The notes under the pieces were generated by a model, which saw nothing but the letters and a program-made list of their open reading frames with translations, searched no databases and had not been told where the DNA came from. This document shows, piece by piece, positions 11,011-22,319 of a stretch of DNA of 64,000 nucleotides. This DNA comes from Gonatopus flavifemur (Eukaryota; Arthropoda; Insecta; Hymenoptera; Dryinidae), in assembly GCA_018340375.1 (NCBI GenBank), contig JAFFJZ010000004.1, forward strand, positions 45,114,001-45,178,000, in the 5' to 3' direction. Each line of letters begins with the position of its first letter. The first letter of the stretch is position 1. Made by a program: the position numbers and the translations under genes.

Positions 11011-12844
11011 CTATGCAATACTCTAGTCAGACCCAATTTAGAATATGCGTCTCAGATCTGGTCACCTCACCATGATAAATATTGTAAACTGATCGAGAGA
11101 GTTCAGCACAATTTTTGCGTTTTTTAGTCTTTAAGAATCTTACTCCCGTGGCTCTGTCCCGCCATGATTATGGATCATCAATGAAATCGTTTGGCATGAT
11201 CACTCTTGAAGCTCGTAGGTTAGTTAACGATCTTGTTTCCATTTCCAAGGTCATGATGGTGAAATCAGCTGTCCTGAACACCTCTCTATTCTAAATTTCA
11301 ATGTACTATTTAGAACTCTGCGTCAGCCTTCACTTTTCAATGTTCCAATGTTTCCTCCACATTATTTTTATGCAGATCCAGTTGACCGCATCTCTTGCTT
11401 AGCCAATTTATATAGTGATGATCTTGATTTCTTTTCGGGATCAGTATCAACCTTTAAAATAGCGGGCCGAGGGGCTTTTTCTGGAAAGTGTGTGAGATTG
11501 TCATATATTTGTTATTCCACATTTATACTTCAAAGCTCGTGTCAATTTGCACTATGTCTTCTGCAATTCACTCTTTTTTTTTTTTATTCTTCACTTCATT
11601 TAATAACTTCCTTTTGTTACACCGCCATGATATTATGTACATACATTTGTACCTAAAGTAGTGATGGGCGATATTTATCGATATATTCGACCTTAAAAAT
11701 ATCGAAATCCAATATATACTTTTTAGTGATGGATTCATGAAAATTTTCAACTGATCAGAAGAATGGAAGATTTTCCAATTTTTCATTAGCTTGGAAAATT
11801 TTCTCTTGTCAGAGTGACCAGCTGTTCATAATTCATGCACTTTTTCCCTCAGATCAATTCATCAGAATATTTAATCAAATAGAATGTTCAATGAAAAAAA
11901 TTGAAAAATTTTAGAATTAGTCATTTCGACCCTTGTTTACTCAAAACACCTATCGGAAGCATGGATATACAAGTCTGGAAACTTCGATGGTAAGGGAGAT
12001 CTCTATTGAAGGTTATGTTATATGATGCAATCTCCGCAATCTTTCGTAGTGTTCAAATCTAGGTATAATGCCGCGCAAAATTTTACTCACTAGTCACGAT
12101 GCTATGCCTCGATCGTAGCGCCACTCGTACATTCAATACATTAAATTATGAATTGTGTATTCACTTTTTCAATTCCGAAGGTGATATTTGGATCTTCGAC
12201 ATTCATGAAAACCTCAAGTTCAATATTCGCGTTCTTTTTCTTCTTATTGAATTCAGACATTTTGTACGAATGTCGAGAGCATCTATTATCTATTCACATA
12301 CCTATGCTGGTAGGGGCACTGAGAAAATGGTTCAATTATATTCACTAAATGTTTTTTTAAATAGTGCGAATTGATTCTTCTCTCAATATAACCAAATTTG
12401 CTTTTGATCAATCCACATTTATTCCCTGTAAATAAATAAGAATTGCGTTTATAATGATTGGATATTCACTGTTAATAAAAACAACTTCAAAACAAATATT
12501 CAATTCCTTGTATTTTATGAAATATTTTCAAAATACAATCAAACTGCTCTCTTCGTATTTGAATAACAATTCAAAAATGGTATTTATGCATAACAAATGT
12601 TTTAAACAATATTTATGTATGTATCCTATTTACTAAAGGAACATGCGATAAAGTATCGCGGTTCGAGATCATATGAGTCGCATTTCGAGATGAGAATATC
12701 GATTCAAGTGATATCGATTCACGAGATGTGATTGATGAAAGAAACTTGCTGCGCATGCGCGTTTTGAATGAATCATTCCAATCTTATCAATGAGGAATAA
12801 CATTTTATTTTTGATCTTCACTATAAAATTGTAAATTGTCATGT

Positions 12845-13109
12845 CATATCGTCGGTACTATGACAGAACCTCGTATCTTGATTTTTGACGGTTTGGTGGT
12901 TCCATCGGAAAAATGGTCAGCATATGCTACTACACATATGAACAAGACTTTTATGAACAAAGAGGCCTTCGATTATTATTGAGTGAACATAATTGATCAC
13001 ATATAACTTGATTATATGTGTATTTAGTGTGCACTGATGAAATTTCCGATGGAACCTCGATACTGTCGAAAATCGAGATACGAGGTTTTGACATAGTACC
13101 GACGATATG
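12845..13109. repeat. Foldback (MITE-like) repeat inside the hAT-like element
   Basis: The arms CATATCGTCGGTACTATG and its complement at 13090-13109 are continued inward by matching segments (GAACCTCGTATCT..., GGTTCCATCGGAAA). The insert is 265 bp with a spacer in the middle. No coding sequence was seen. Confidence 0.75.
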
Positions 13110-13238
13110 TATACGTATCCTAGTCTTGAATTTAGATGTTGAAAGGTCAGTACTGAAATAATCAGGAGTGTTTGATGAATATCAATCCCACACGGCAATT
13201 TGAGTTTCAAATACGTATCGGACACATATCAATGTTCC

Positions 13239-13418
13239 CAGATAGCAAAATTTTGGAGAAAGCATCCTTTTTGGATCATTCACGAATTCAAAAAAGAATT
13301 CCCGAAATGACAGTGAAATAGAGTTCTTGGAGGATTCAATGGAAGCCACATAGCTTGAAATGAATTCTCCAAGAGTCCTATTTCACTGACATTTGGAGGA
13401 TTCTTTTTTTGCTATCTG
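13239..13418. repeat. Foldback repeat, 180 bp
   Basis: The ends are CAGATAGCAAAA and its complement. Internal inverted segments (GTGAAATAG...TTCTTGGAG) pair with the right half. This is a small palindromic insert without coding potential. Confidence 0.65.
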
Positions 13419-13924
13419 TGGTTGCTTTCCCATTGCATTGGATTCTATTTCAAATATAATTTATTTTGATATCTGAGATATTGCAATGTTATATGCCATT
13501 AATCCACTCATCATTTACGCTGTAAATAAATGCGATATATCATGTCACTATGTTATAAATCATAACCTAATTCATGCAATAATAATCTTTAATATTATCC
13601 AAATATGATTGCAATGTTTGTGCTTTTACAGTCATTTAATGGATTCTCATCAGATATTCTGTAAACTTCCAGGAAAATAATCACTACTTATTCTCAATTT
13701 GATAAAATCTCATTACCAGATGATATATCAATGTGGAACGGGAACTCAGAAAATGTCTATTCCTGCATTATTATTCAAATGCTGTCATCAAGGAAACATA
13801 AACAGAAGAATTTGTATCATTTCGTAACGATCAAGCCAGAATACCATGAATTTTAATTGGGAAAAATTGCATTCTTATAGTCCCTAAAGGATGCATTGTG
13901 AATTCATCCTAAACTTGTAGGCTG

Positions 13925-14475
13925 TTGTGTGGTGCTGTTCGAGATGAAAAATAATGATGAAAATACACACGCAGGAAACCCGCGAGACATTACATCACCT
14001 AACCTTCCGTGACTTTTCATCTCGCAATTGACGTGAAACAACACCAACCGATTGATGATTTTTTATCAACAAATTTCTTGGTTTGAGATCTCCAACTTCA
14101 GGCTGCTCTCCCATGGACCGGAATTCCTAGGGAACGGAATGGAATCCGCAGACCCAATTGGTTCATGGATAGTAACTTCCTAGAATTCCCTGCAAATCCC
14201 CCAAAAATTCCGGTCCATGGGAGAGTAGCCTCACGGTAAAATAATATCACCGACGTTTGAGATTTATGTTTTTCGATGTTGTGATTTTTTTCCTACGCAG
14301 TTCGGACAAAAAATCATACAATCGCGAGATGAGAAGTCGCGGAAAGGTTGGGTGATGTCAATCGTGATAAAAATCGTCAGACCAAAATTGATTCAACAAA
14401 TATAACACTTCCCCTCATTATTTTCCACAAGGTGGTTTCAACTAGAAGCAATCCCACACAACACTCTAGTCCTGA
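13925..14475. repeat. Nested foldback: 130-bp palindrome within longer inverted arms
   Basis: A central palindrome at 14101-14230 has arms GGCTGCTCTCCCATGGACC and its near complement. It is flanked by weaker inverted arms: ATCACCTAACCTTCCGTG at about 13990 pairs with the GGAAAGGTTGGGTGATG segment at about 14345, and both ends carry a TGTTGTGTGG segment. This looks like one palindromic element inserted in another. Confidence 0.6.
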
Positions 14476-15752
14476 TGTGTCCATGAGGAATTATTTATAA
14501 ATTCATCAGGGGATTCTTCAAGAGTCCGCGTTATTCCAGTTCAAAATGAATTCTTCATGAATTTCTGGTATTTAAAAAGAATTCTTGAAGAATTCTCAAG
14601 AGTTCATCACGAATTCTCTCGGGACTGACATGATGGGAGTTCATTTGCAACATGCTCGTGTCGTGTGGGCCATCGCTGAACGCTGAAGATTTTGGTCCGC
14701 TACCCAAGTAACACAAGAAATTTTCAAATATACTGTGATGATACAGTGGATGTGCAAAGAATGTGCAAATGCGATTATTTTGGATAAATTCGTCCGGATA
14801 TTCTATGGAGGTGCATAACACATAATTATTCGAAATAGTCTAATTTGGGAGTTCCAAGCATGTTCGTAGGATTTTTCAAACACGTTCTCAGCACTTTTAA
14901 CCTCCTGTTTTGTTTGAGTATTGGACTGTTCTCCAGTATCAGAGGACTCTCCAAGAATTCTGCAATAACTTCCAAAAGTATTATAATCCGATCGAGAGGA
15001 GAATTCTCAGAGAGCTACCTAGACAGCACAGAATGTTCTCTGAACGTTTTGAACACGTGCACTCGGTTCTGCGTGTCTTGGTCCCCGAGGAGTAGATTTT
15101 CCAAATGTTGAGAGTACCAGCACTTCGGATGCTCTTGAATACGTTCTCAACACATTTCTTTCATCTACTACGGGCCATTCTCATAATGTTTCCCTAACGT
15201 ACTTTCATGAAAATTAACGTTTAAAAACATGTGCGCAGCTTCACACAACGTTATGGAAACCTTTATTGAACCGTTCCCAGTACGTCGCAAGGTGCACATG
15301 AATAGAGTTGACCGGGACATTTGCACTCACCTGGGATTCTTTTCGAGGATTCGTGATTCTCTTCAAATTCTCATAGAACTTCTCGCGTTACCTGCCTACA
15401 CAGCAACGGAGCTCGGGAAGAGTGCATAATGAATTCTTGTGGCACCATAAGAATTCGGAATGAATGCATTGAGAACTCTTTCTGATTTGTGTCGCTGTGT
15501 TGGTGGGTGGAATCATAATGATTGGGAAGCAACGACGACCGCTAAGCGGTGATCGGCGCTAGTATATGTGATTATCAATATTATCGATATAATATCGAAA
15601 GAATATCGATACTTCGGTTCCGATATTCATCGCATATCGATATTTCAGTTACGATGAATATCGATACTCCAATATCGATATTTTTGTAAATATCGCCCAC
15701 CACTAACCTGAAGGGCGTTTTTGCCCGTGGAATGAATCAAATGAAATCAAAA

Positions 15753-16075
15753 AATATTCTCGGACAAATTCGATCATTCTCGAATATTTTGGGATAACTT
15801 CGCACATTTTCGATGTTTTTGGTAATTCTTGAATATTCTTGGACAAATTTGATTGTTTTCGACATTCTGGATAATTCTCGAACATTTCCGGATGAATTCG
15901 CCTATTTTCAGTATTTTCGATTATTCTCAAACATTTTCGGATAACTCTGCTCATTTTCGATAATTCTTGAATAATCTCGGACAAATTTGTTTGTTTCCGA
16001 CATTCTTAATAATTCTCGAACATTTTCGGATATCCTTGCTCATTTTCGATATTTTTAACAATTCTTGAATATTCT
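15753..16075. repeat. 49-bp satellite array, block 2
   Basis: This block has the same units as block 1, resuming directly after the tail of copy C and cut by the 5' end of copy B. The minus strand stays open for 93 codons here. No gene-like feature other than the repeat frame was seen. Confidence 0.9.
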
Positions 16076-18441
16076 GTTCAAGGAAGGAATTATTTAACCA
16101 CGTTACGTGTGGAACTCAAGAGTCTGATCGATGGTGGTGATACCAACAAAACAATCAAGTATATAAATGGATTGCCAACGATTGTTGACACGCGTACTGT
16201 GTCCCAGAAAAAAAACCTATACCTCACCCTTTGATATACTATCAGAATGTTCGTGGTCTTCGTACTGAACTTCAAGATTTGCAAATTTCACTTTCATCTC
16301 TGACTTCTACGTATGATGTCATTATCTTTTCTGACACCTGGTTAACGGATAACATATCTGATGGAGAATTGTCCTTTAATGATTATGTCTTGTATCGGTT
16401 GTCTATTTATCCTCCTTGGTTCACTCCTGAGCTCAAAAAATTAATTAAAAGAAAGAAAGTTGCCCATATGATTTACAAATCGTCTTATACTCGCGGCGAT
16501 TATTGAGCGTTCTCTTTCTTGCGTGCTGAATGTAAATCACGAGCTCGGGTTTGTTATTCGAATCACATTCGCCAAGTTAAGACTAATATTCAAGAGGATG
16601 TTAAATCTCTTTGGAACTTTGTTAACAGTGAGCGTTCATTCAATGACTTACCTAGTACTGCCATGTTAAATAATGTAGTTGCTGACTATGCAGCTGGAAT
16701 GGCTAACCTTTTTGCTGATCACTTTTCATCGGTTTTTGCTTCACATGACTCGGTTAATGTTAACCATTCTAGACATGATATGTCATTTAACATGCTTTCT
16801 GATTTGGCTATTACCATAGGAGAGATCTACTCTGTTCTTGATTCGTTAGATACGAGCAAGGGCCCAGGATTTGATGGCCTTCCGCCGTTGCTGTTCAAGT
16901 TTTGCAAATTTATTCTTTCTCGACCGCTTTGGATTATCTTTAATAAATCTCTTTCTTCCGGATGTTTCCCTGCTGAATTGAAAACGAGCCTGATCTCTCC
17001 CATTTTCAAGCATGGTAATAAACTGGATGCTGAGAATTATAGACCTATAAGTATTTTAAATGTTATGTCCAAGATTTTTGAGCGCGTGGTTGTTGACAAG
17101 ATTACTCCTTTGTTGTCTCCTCTTATCATCCCGGAACAACATGGTTCCATGTCAATGAGGTCTACTACTACGAATTTGGCTCCTTTCTGTGATTACACCG
17201 CCATTGCGCTGGAGAATCACTCACAAGTTGATGTTATTTACACTGATTTCAGTAAAGCGTTTGATACTGTATCTCACAGCGTTCTTCTATCTGAGTTGAG
17301 TAGCTTTGGAATATCTGGTAATCTGAAACTTTGATTCCAGAGTTACTTAACTGATCGGGTGCAGATGGTAAAAGTTCGGAACTGTTTTTCTGAACTGATT
17401 ATACCTCCTTTGGGAGTGCCCCAGGGATCCCACCTTGGTCCACTCTTATTTTCGCTATTCATAAATGACATTGGGCAGGTTCTCAATGATTGTGATTTCC
17501 TGGTATTTGCTGATGATCTAAAAATCTTCAAGAACATAAAATGTCTTGCGGATGTTCATCACTTACAGTCAGTATTATCGAGATTAGATTCTTGGTGCAC
17601 CCGTAATTCTCTGCATCTGAATTTACAAAAATGCTGTGTAATGAGAATCTCGCGGTCAAGGAATCCTCTCATATTCTTCCACAAGATTGCAAATGTTACA
17701 TTGAATACTGTTCAATCTTATGTTGATCTTGGTGTAACTATAAATGATGAATTGGATTTTTCTGAGCATTCTGTGAGAGCTTGTGGTACTGCGCCGAGAA
17801 ATCTCGGCTTCGTCAAAAGATTTTCTAGTGATTCCGAAGATGTTAGGTCATTAAAAGTACTATATTCCTCTTCAATTAGACCCCATCTTGAATATGCGTC
17901 CCCTATCTGGTCTCCGTACTTGAAGAAGGATATTAGAATGATTGAGAGTGTGCAACACAAGTTTTTACGCTTTGCTGCTTTTAGAATGGGCTGCCCTATG
18001 AGATATTCTGACCATGATTACTCCAGAATTCTTCACAGAATGAATCTAACTACCCTCGAAGAGCGGAGACAAATGAATGATCTCCTATTTCTTTTTAAAT
18101 TGAATAATGGTTTCCTTGATTGCGGGTCATTGCTGAGTAAAGTCAATTTTAACATCCCCGGTAGACCAGTTAGGAGAGCACTTTCATTTAGACCTGTACA
18201 ATTTAAATCTAGATTTGGAAATTATGATCCGATTTCTCGCATTTGTGAATTAGCAAATAATTTCGATCGGTCGATGGGATTGTTCGGTGTTTCCTTGAAT
18301 CGGTTTAAACTGTCGATTAATGCATGACCATATTGTAATTGTATTTTATGCGTCTTTGGACGCTGTCTTGTATTGACTCTGTATTCACTTTTTATATCAA
18401 AGGGTGCTAACCCGTGTATTGCAATAAAGAAAAAAAAATAT
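16076..18441 (+). mobile_element. Non-LTR retrotransposon copy B, 5' truncated, with internal deletion
   Basis: This is the same family as copy A, inserted in the satellite. It starts inside the end of ORF1 (TTCAAGGAAGG...), which is ordinary 5' truncation, and ends with GCAATAAAGAAAAAAAA, a polyadenylation signal plus A-rich tail. Compared with copy A it lacks 750 bp of the endonuclease. It supplies the 3' part of the family that falls outside the window in copy A. Confidence 0.92.
16231..18327 (+). pseudogene. ORF2 of non-LTR copy B: endonuclease deleted, reverse transcriptase nearly whole
   Basis: One frame runs from 16231 to 18327, broken only by TGA at 16504-16506 and TGA at 17332-17334. 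The first 57 residues match the endonuclease of copy A, then 250 residues are missing in frame (VLYRL joins SIYPPW). The RT is otherwise complete: GPGFDGLPP, NYRPISIL, FSKAFDTV, PQGSHLGPLLFS, VFADDLKIF, and the C-terminal WSPYLKKDI region through SRICELANNFD. The deletion removes most endonuclease catalytic residues, so self-mobilisation looks impossible. The TGA at 17332 is shared with copy A. Confidence 0.88.
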
Positions 18442-18443
18442 AA

Positions 18444-19028
18444 ATTTTCGGGCAAATTTGATTGTTTTTGACATTCTTGATAATTCTTGAACATTCCCGG
18501 ATAAATTTGCTTATTTTCGGCATTGACGATAATTCTCAAACATTTTCGGATAACTTTGCTCCTCTCCGATATTTTTGATATTTTTTTTTTTTTTTTTTTA
18601 AATAATTTTCGAATATTCTCAGACAAATTTGTTCGTTTTCGACATTCTTGATGATGCTCGAACATTTTCGGATAACTTTGCTCATCTTCGATATTTTCGA
18701 TGACTCTTGAATATTCTTGGACAAATTCGATTGTTTTCGACATTTTTGATAATTTTCGGATATTCTCGGACAAATTTGTTCGTTTTCGACATTCTTGATG
18801 ATGCTCGAACATTTTCGGATAACTTTGCTCATCTTCGATATTTTCGATGACTCTTGAATATTCTTGGACAAATTCGATTGTTTTCGACATTTTTGATAAT
18901 TCTCGAACATTTCCGGATAAATTCGCTTATCATCGACATTCTCGATTATTCTCTAATATTCCCGGATAACTTCGCTCATTTTCGATAATTCTTGAATATT
19001 CTCGAACAAATTTGGTTGTTTTCTACAC
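18444..19028. repeat. 49-bp satellite array, block 3, with exact 147-bp trimer repeat
   Basis: From 18613 a 147-bp unit repeats at 18760 with almost no change. It divides into three 49-bp monomers starting ATATTCTCAGACAAATTTG, ACATTTTCGGATAACTTTG and ATATTCTTGGACAAATTCG. A run of about 19 T lies at 18582-18600, probably from another insertion. The minus strand is open for 222 codons, encoding a repeated 49-residue charged sequence (KCSSIIKNVENEQICPR). The array fades at about 19028. Confidence 0.92.
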
Positions 19029-19039
19029 AAATTTGTTTG

Positions 19040-19606
19040 TTGTGAATAGACGCAATCGTAGATACTGGAGTGATAGCAATCCTCCCTGGAAGTCTGAATT
19101 GAAAACCCAATACCCACAAAAATTGAATGTTTGGGCATGAATTTTGGATACGCATATCATGGGTCCATTTTTTACCGAGGGAAATCTGACCGCAGAAAAT
19201 AAGAGTGTCATGCTGATTGAGGATATTGTTCCCAATATCCGTAGAATTTCAGGACCGAATTTCGATGCAGTTTGGTTTCAGCAGGATGGTGCACCCGCAC
19301 ATTCCGGATTAGGAGTACGACATGTTTTGCACCAAAGTTTTGTCGGCGGGTGAATTGAGGGGCGAGGAGCGATCCCTGCCCCTCCGATCTCCTGATTTGA
19401 CCCCATTCGACTCTTCCCTTTTGGGACATTTGGAAGATCAGGTTTATCAAAATCCAGCACAGGATTCAGAAGGGTTGCTCAAGAGAATAATAGGAGAAGT
19501 GGCATTCATCACTCCTGAAATTTCACGGAATGTAGGTGAAAGTTGTTATAATCGTCCTGCTCACTGCATCGAATGGTTAGGCAACCATTTTGAACACCTC
19601 ATTTGA
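19040..19606 (+). pseudogene. Relic of a DD41D-type transposase (C-terminal half)
   Basis: Readable blocks in shifting frames are YWSDSNPPWKSE, KLNVWA, THIMGPFFTEGNLT, FDAVWFQQDGAPAH, RSPDLTPFD, GHLEDQVYQNP, ITPEISRNV and NHFEHLI. Order and spacing match the intact transposase at 24247-25311, but the sequence is distant, so this is a different family of the same DD41D type. Stops at about 19138 and 19352 and frame changes make it non-functional. The N-terminal half and element ends are not recognisable. Confidence 0.8.
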
Positions 19607-21704
19607 GTCCCACACTGAGGCGCGTATTCGCCCAAACGTGGATATCATTCGGGAATGGAGGAAAATCACATCTGGGATGTAGAAATTGCTATATCTCGGC
19701 GAAGGATCAACCGATTCCATGAAATCAAAGACGGTTGGATTCGGGTTGGGAGAACGCCATTCACAGATGTGTCACAAGCTCCCAATTCGATTCAAGATTT
19801 GTGTCTCCCCTACAAATCCCATAGCCCCCATCCGGAGTTATGGATTCTCACTCCCTTGGGAGGATACAATTCCAGAAACAATTTATCAATTATCGCGATT
19901 GGTCGCTGATGTCTACTAATGATTTCTTGAGTCGGGATGGCGATATACCAAGTGTTTCTCAGTGAAAGGTTATGGAAACTAATCAGGAATGTTTGTTCAT
20001 TCCTACTAATGCATTCCGATTCGAGGTGATAACCCTACCAACAATTCAAGACCCATGACATCTATGATCGGGATTTTCAACCAATGCTTTCTAACCGTTT
20101 CTAGAGTTGCAATCATGATCGTCCAAGTTTTTTTCAGTCAACAATCATGACAACTGAGTAGGAATTCTTGGTCACTTTTGCAAATGTAATCTTTTGAAAG
20201 ATAATAACCCCACCCACGGTTCCAGACACAATTCATCAATTTTTGCGACTGTTAACTGATGTTTATCAACAATTGCTTGACGTGGAAGCGTGATATTCAA
20301 AGTTCCCCTCAGTGAACGATTATAAAAATGAAGCAGCAATTCTAACAAGAATTAACAGAAAACGAACACAAAAAATTTGTCTTTTTTTTGTTGAGATTGA
20401 CAAATTTTTCCAAATGCGTTTTTTTAAGAAGATAATAACTCCATCAACAATTCAAGACACATCTCATAAATTATCCCGCTTGTTACCTGAAGTTCATCAA
20501 CAATTTACTTTGGCTAGGGGCTACGCAATGTGTACAATTCTCCTACACTTATTTCTTGTTCATCTTGATTTGGTGATGGATCCATTATTATTCATCATTT
20601 CCGATTGTTTTCGGGGATCCACTTCCCTATAATGATACATCATGCGCCCTCCCCCCCATTTGATTGAAAAAAACATCCAAAGATCTCCATCCGATGGGGA
20701 GTTCGGAATATCTACACCGACTCTGACTGCTCTCAGAACAATCTTCAAGTTGTCATAATTCGGCGAAAAATTGAGTGATCTCAAAAAACAAGAAACCGCT
20801 GTATTTGGGCTGGGAATCCCCATCGAGTGAGCTATCGCAAGTCCCCACACCTCATTTAAGATCTTCGCCTCCCTCACCCCCCATCGCCCTCTTAAAGATT
20901 GAGGCCTCCTCACCCTCGTAGTATGGTAGATTCTGTTCCGCCGTTGAATTGAAAAAAAATTATTCCATTATCTTCACCCGTTCAGGAGTTAACAGGGTGT
21001 ATCCAGACTTTTGCACCACCCTGTATATCTGGACGTTACTCATCGCTATGATTTTTGAGTAGCGTTGAAGGAAATGAAGGAAAGACATGGGCGCTGTAGA
21101 TATACCACAATTTTTCGCATCAGATGCACTCAACTGACCCACTGACGGATGATTACGCAGACTGTTTAAGATCAACCCAACGTCAATTGGGCAGATACAA
21201 GAGTATTCTAATTACAGGAATTGTTGTAGAATAACCACAGGTCAACCTGACTGATATGACTCGAGATAAAATTCATTCTAAATGTTTTCTTCCAAAGTTC
21301 TATCTCTTCAGATGTTTTATTTGAACTGAGTTACATTCCCATCCCCACAGACCTTCATTTTTATTTCTCATCATCTGTTCTTTCGAATGATTCAATTCTC
21401 AAATATCATGAATATCAAATATCTTTATCTTCATATATTTTGATATTCACAGATCATCATCCTTGAGTACTTGTCACATATGAACATGATCTTGGTCAAC
21501 AGCCTATTTTCTCCTCATCTTAACATACACTGAGAAAAAATGGTTTTTTGTCAAGCGCACCAGGAATTTGACAGATATGCGGTCGAGTCAACAGAATAAT
21601 GTTTGGCATAAATTTCCCGTCATTTGGTACAAATATACACTTTTGGCTGAGTCAACCCCGCAGCGATATTCTAACTGAATAAGATGCGCGTTCCAAGCAA
21701 TCAC
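19607..21704. other. Non-coding stretch with degenerate repeats
   Basis: Three diverged copies of a roughly 80-base segment occur at about 19871, 20221 and 20450 (cores ACAATTTATCAATTATC, ACAATTCATCAATTTTT and ACATCTCATAAATTATC). They can be read in one frame as related peptides but are full of stops between copies. A sequence at 20994-21030 (CAGGGTGTATCC to CACCACCCTG) resembles short transposon ends. From 21216 a diverged repeat shared with 23205 and 25868 begins. No gene seen. Confidence 0.5.
21216..21440. repeat. Diverged interspersed repeat, copy 1 of 3
   Basis: It starts GAATTGTTGTAGAATAACC, with AACCTGACTGATATGACT following. The same layout recurs at about 23205-23420 and 25868-26060, with roughly two thirds of the bases matching by eye. 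No coding sequence. Nature unknown. Confidence 0.5.
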
Positions 21705-21831
21705 GGATGGGGGCCAAATCAACGAAAAACCAAATCAACGAAAAGTTGGTTGAAGAGAGAGATACGTCACACTCTCTCTTTTCAAACACTGATTTCGTTG
21801 ATTTGTCTTTTCGTTGATTTGGCCCTCATCC
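21705..21831. mobile_element. 127-bp palindromic MITE, copy 1
   Basis: It starts GGATGGGGGCCAAATCAACG and ends with the near complement (GGCCCTCATCC). An 8-bp target duplication GCAATCAC lies at 21697-21704 and 21832-21839, a perfect match. Arms are about 50 bp around a short centre. Related copies are at 50814-50940 and 51752-51889. An 8-bp duplication suggests mobilisation by a hAT-like transposase (inference). Confidence 0.9.
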
Positions 21832-22319
21832 GCAATCACTACGTCATTGATGGGAACACAACAAATTTTGAACGCACCATCATCCCCAGCAGTTGTTTCT
21901 ACTGGAGTGATCAAAACGCATGTAGGTGTCATTGGAAAGAATGAACATTTGAGATAACATACTCATGCAATTGCTTCCAGTAAATTGGTTAATCGAACGA
22001 ATATTCAATAAGTTTGACTGAAAATTGGCGGACTTGAAACAACCTCATCAATGTGATCGCTGTTAATGTGTCATAAAATCTATTTCAACCGGGAAAAATG
22101 CATACAGATACAGACAAGTGTCCGTTGAATACAGAATTGTTTCCTATTTGTTGAAAAGAAACACCCGAATCCATGTGGAATGATATTACATGATTCATTT
22201 CGATTTACAAATCCGATATGAATTTTTATCCATTTTATGAGACATCATGTCAACTGTATTTCCTGGATCGGATGAATCATATTCAAAACGGCATATTTGG
22301 GTGGAAGTTAACAATTAGT

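Larger units (their letters stand above)
4735..11495 (+). pseudogene. ORF2 (endonuclease-reverse transcriptase) of non-LTR copy C, in four pieces
   Basis: The start is ATG 4735 (MYYQNVRGL). Endonuclease blocks: ILSETWLS, YLYGD, FTNDIPVV and DKYHPP. RT blocks: NYRPISM, VYTDFTKAFDTV, VDDLKSF and the C-terminal LGFLKRM region. Pieces are 4735-5656, 7230-8356, 9680-10075 and 11011-11495. Own lesions include TAA at 4984-4986, a frame change near 5190, a stop near 7441, an 80-bp tandem duplication at 8001-8160 that shifts frame, and a stop near 8322. The active-site block reads VDD rather than the usual ADD. Copy D supplies the same protein in open form, which is how the joins were checked. Confidence 0.85.
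11659..15705. mobile_element. hAT-like DNA transposon, 4,047 bp, no transposase seen
   Basis: It starts TAGTGATGGGCGATATTT and ends ATATCGCCCACCACTA, short inverted repeats of hAT type. An 8-bp target duplication ACCT(A/G)AAG lies at 11651-11658 and 15706-15713 with one mismatch. Removing it rejoins the 3' end of copy C. Both ends are rich in ATCGATA. Inside I find no transposase, only short open frames and three foldback inserts (12845-13109, 13239-13418 and about 13925-14475). From 14.5 to 15.2 kb the sequence is rich in AATTCT/AGAATT-type words with no recognisable gene. It is either a large non-autonomous element or a decayed one enlarged by later insertions. Confidence 0.75.
4027..15752 (+). 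mobile_element. Non-LTR retrotransposon copy C, 5' truncated, broken by four later insertions
   Basis: This second Jockey/CR1-like family starts inside ORF1, so it is 5' truncated, and ends with the 3' motif GGGCGTTTTTGCCCG followed by an A/AAAT-rich tail at about 15752. The same 3' motif ends copy D at about 55490. Element sequence is present at 4027-5656, 7230-8356, 9680-10075, 11011-11658 and 15706-15752. The gaps hold a TA-flanked TIR element, a mariner, a probable solo LTR and a hAT-like element. Each junction can be rejoined in register with copy D. The element sits in the satellite, which continues on both sides. Confidence 0.88.

Noticed and set aside
18222..18910. Long minus-strand frames of 222 and 124 codons in satellite block 3
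   Set aside because: Both come from the 147-bp tandem unit, with two frames open at once; no non-repetitive protein sequence. Kept only as a finding about the repeat.
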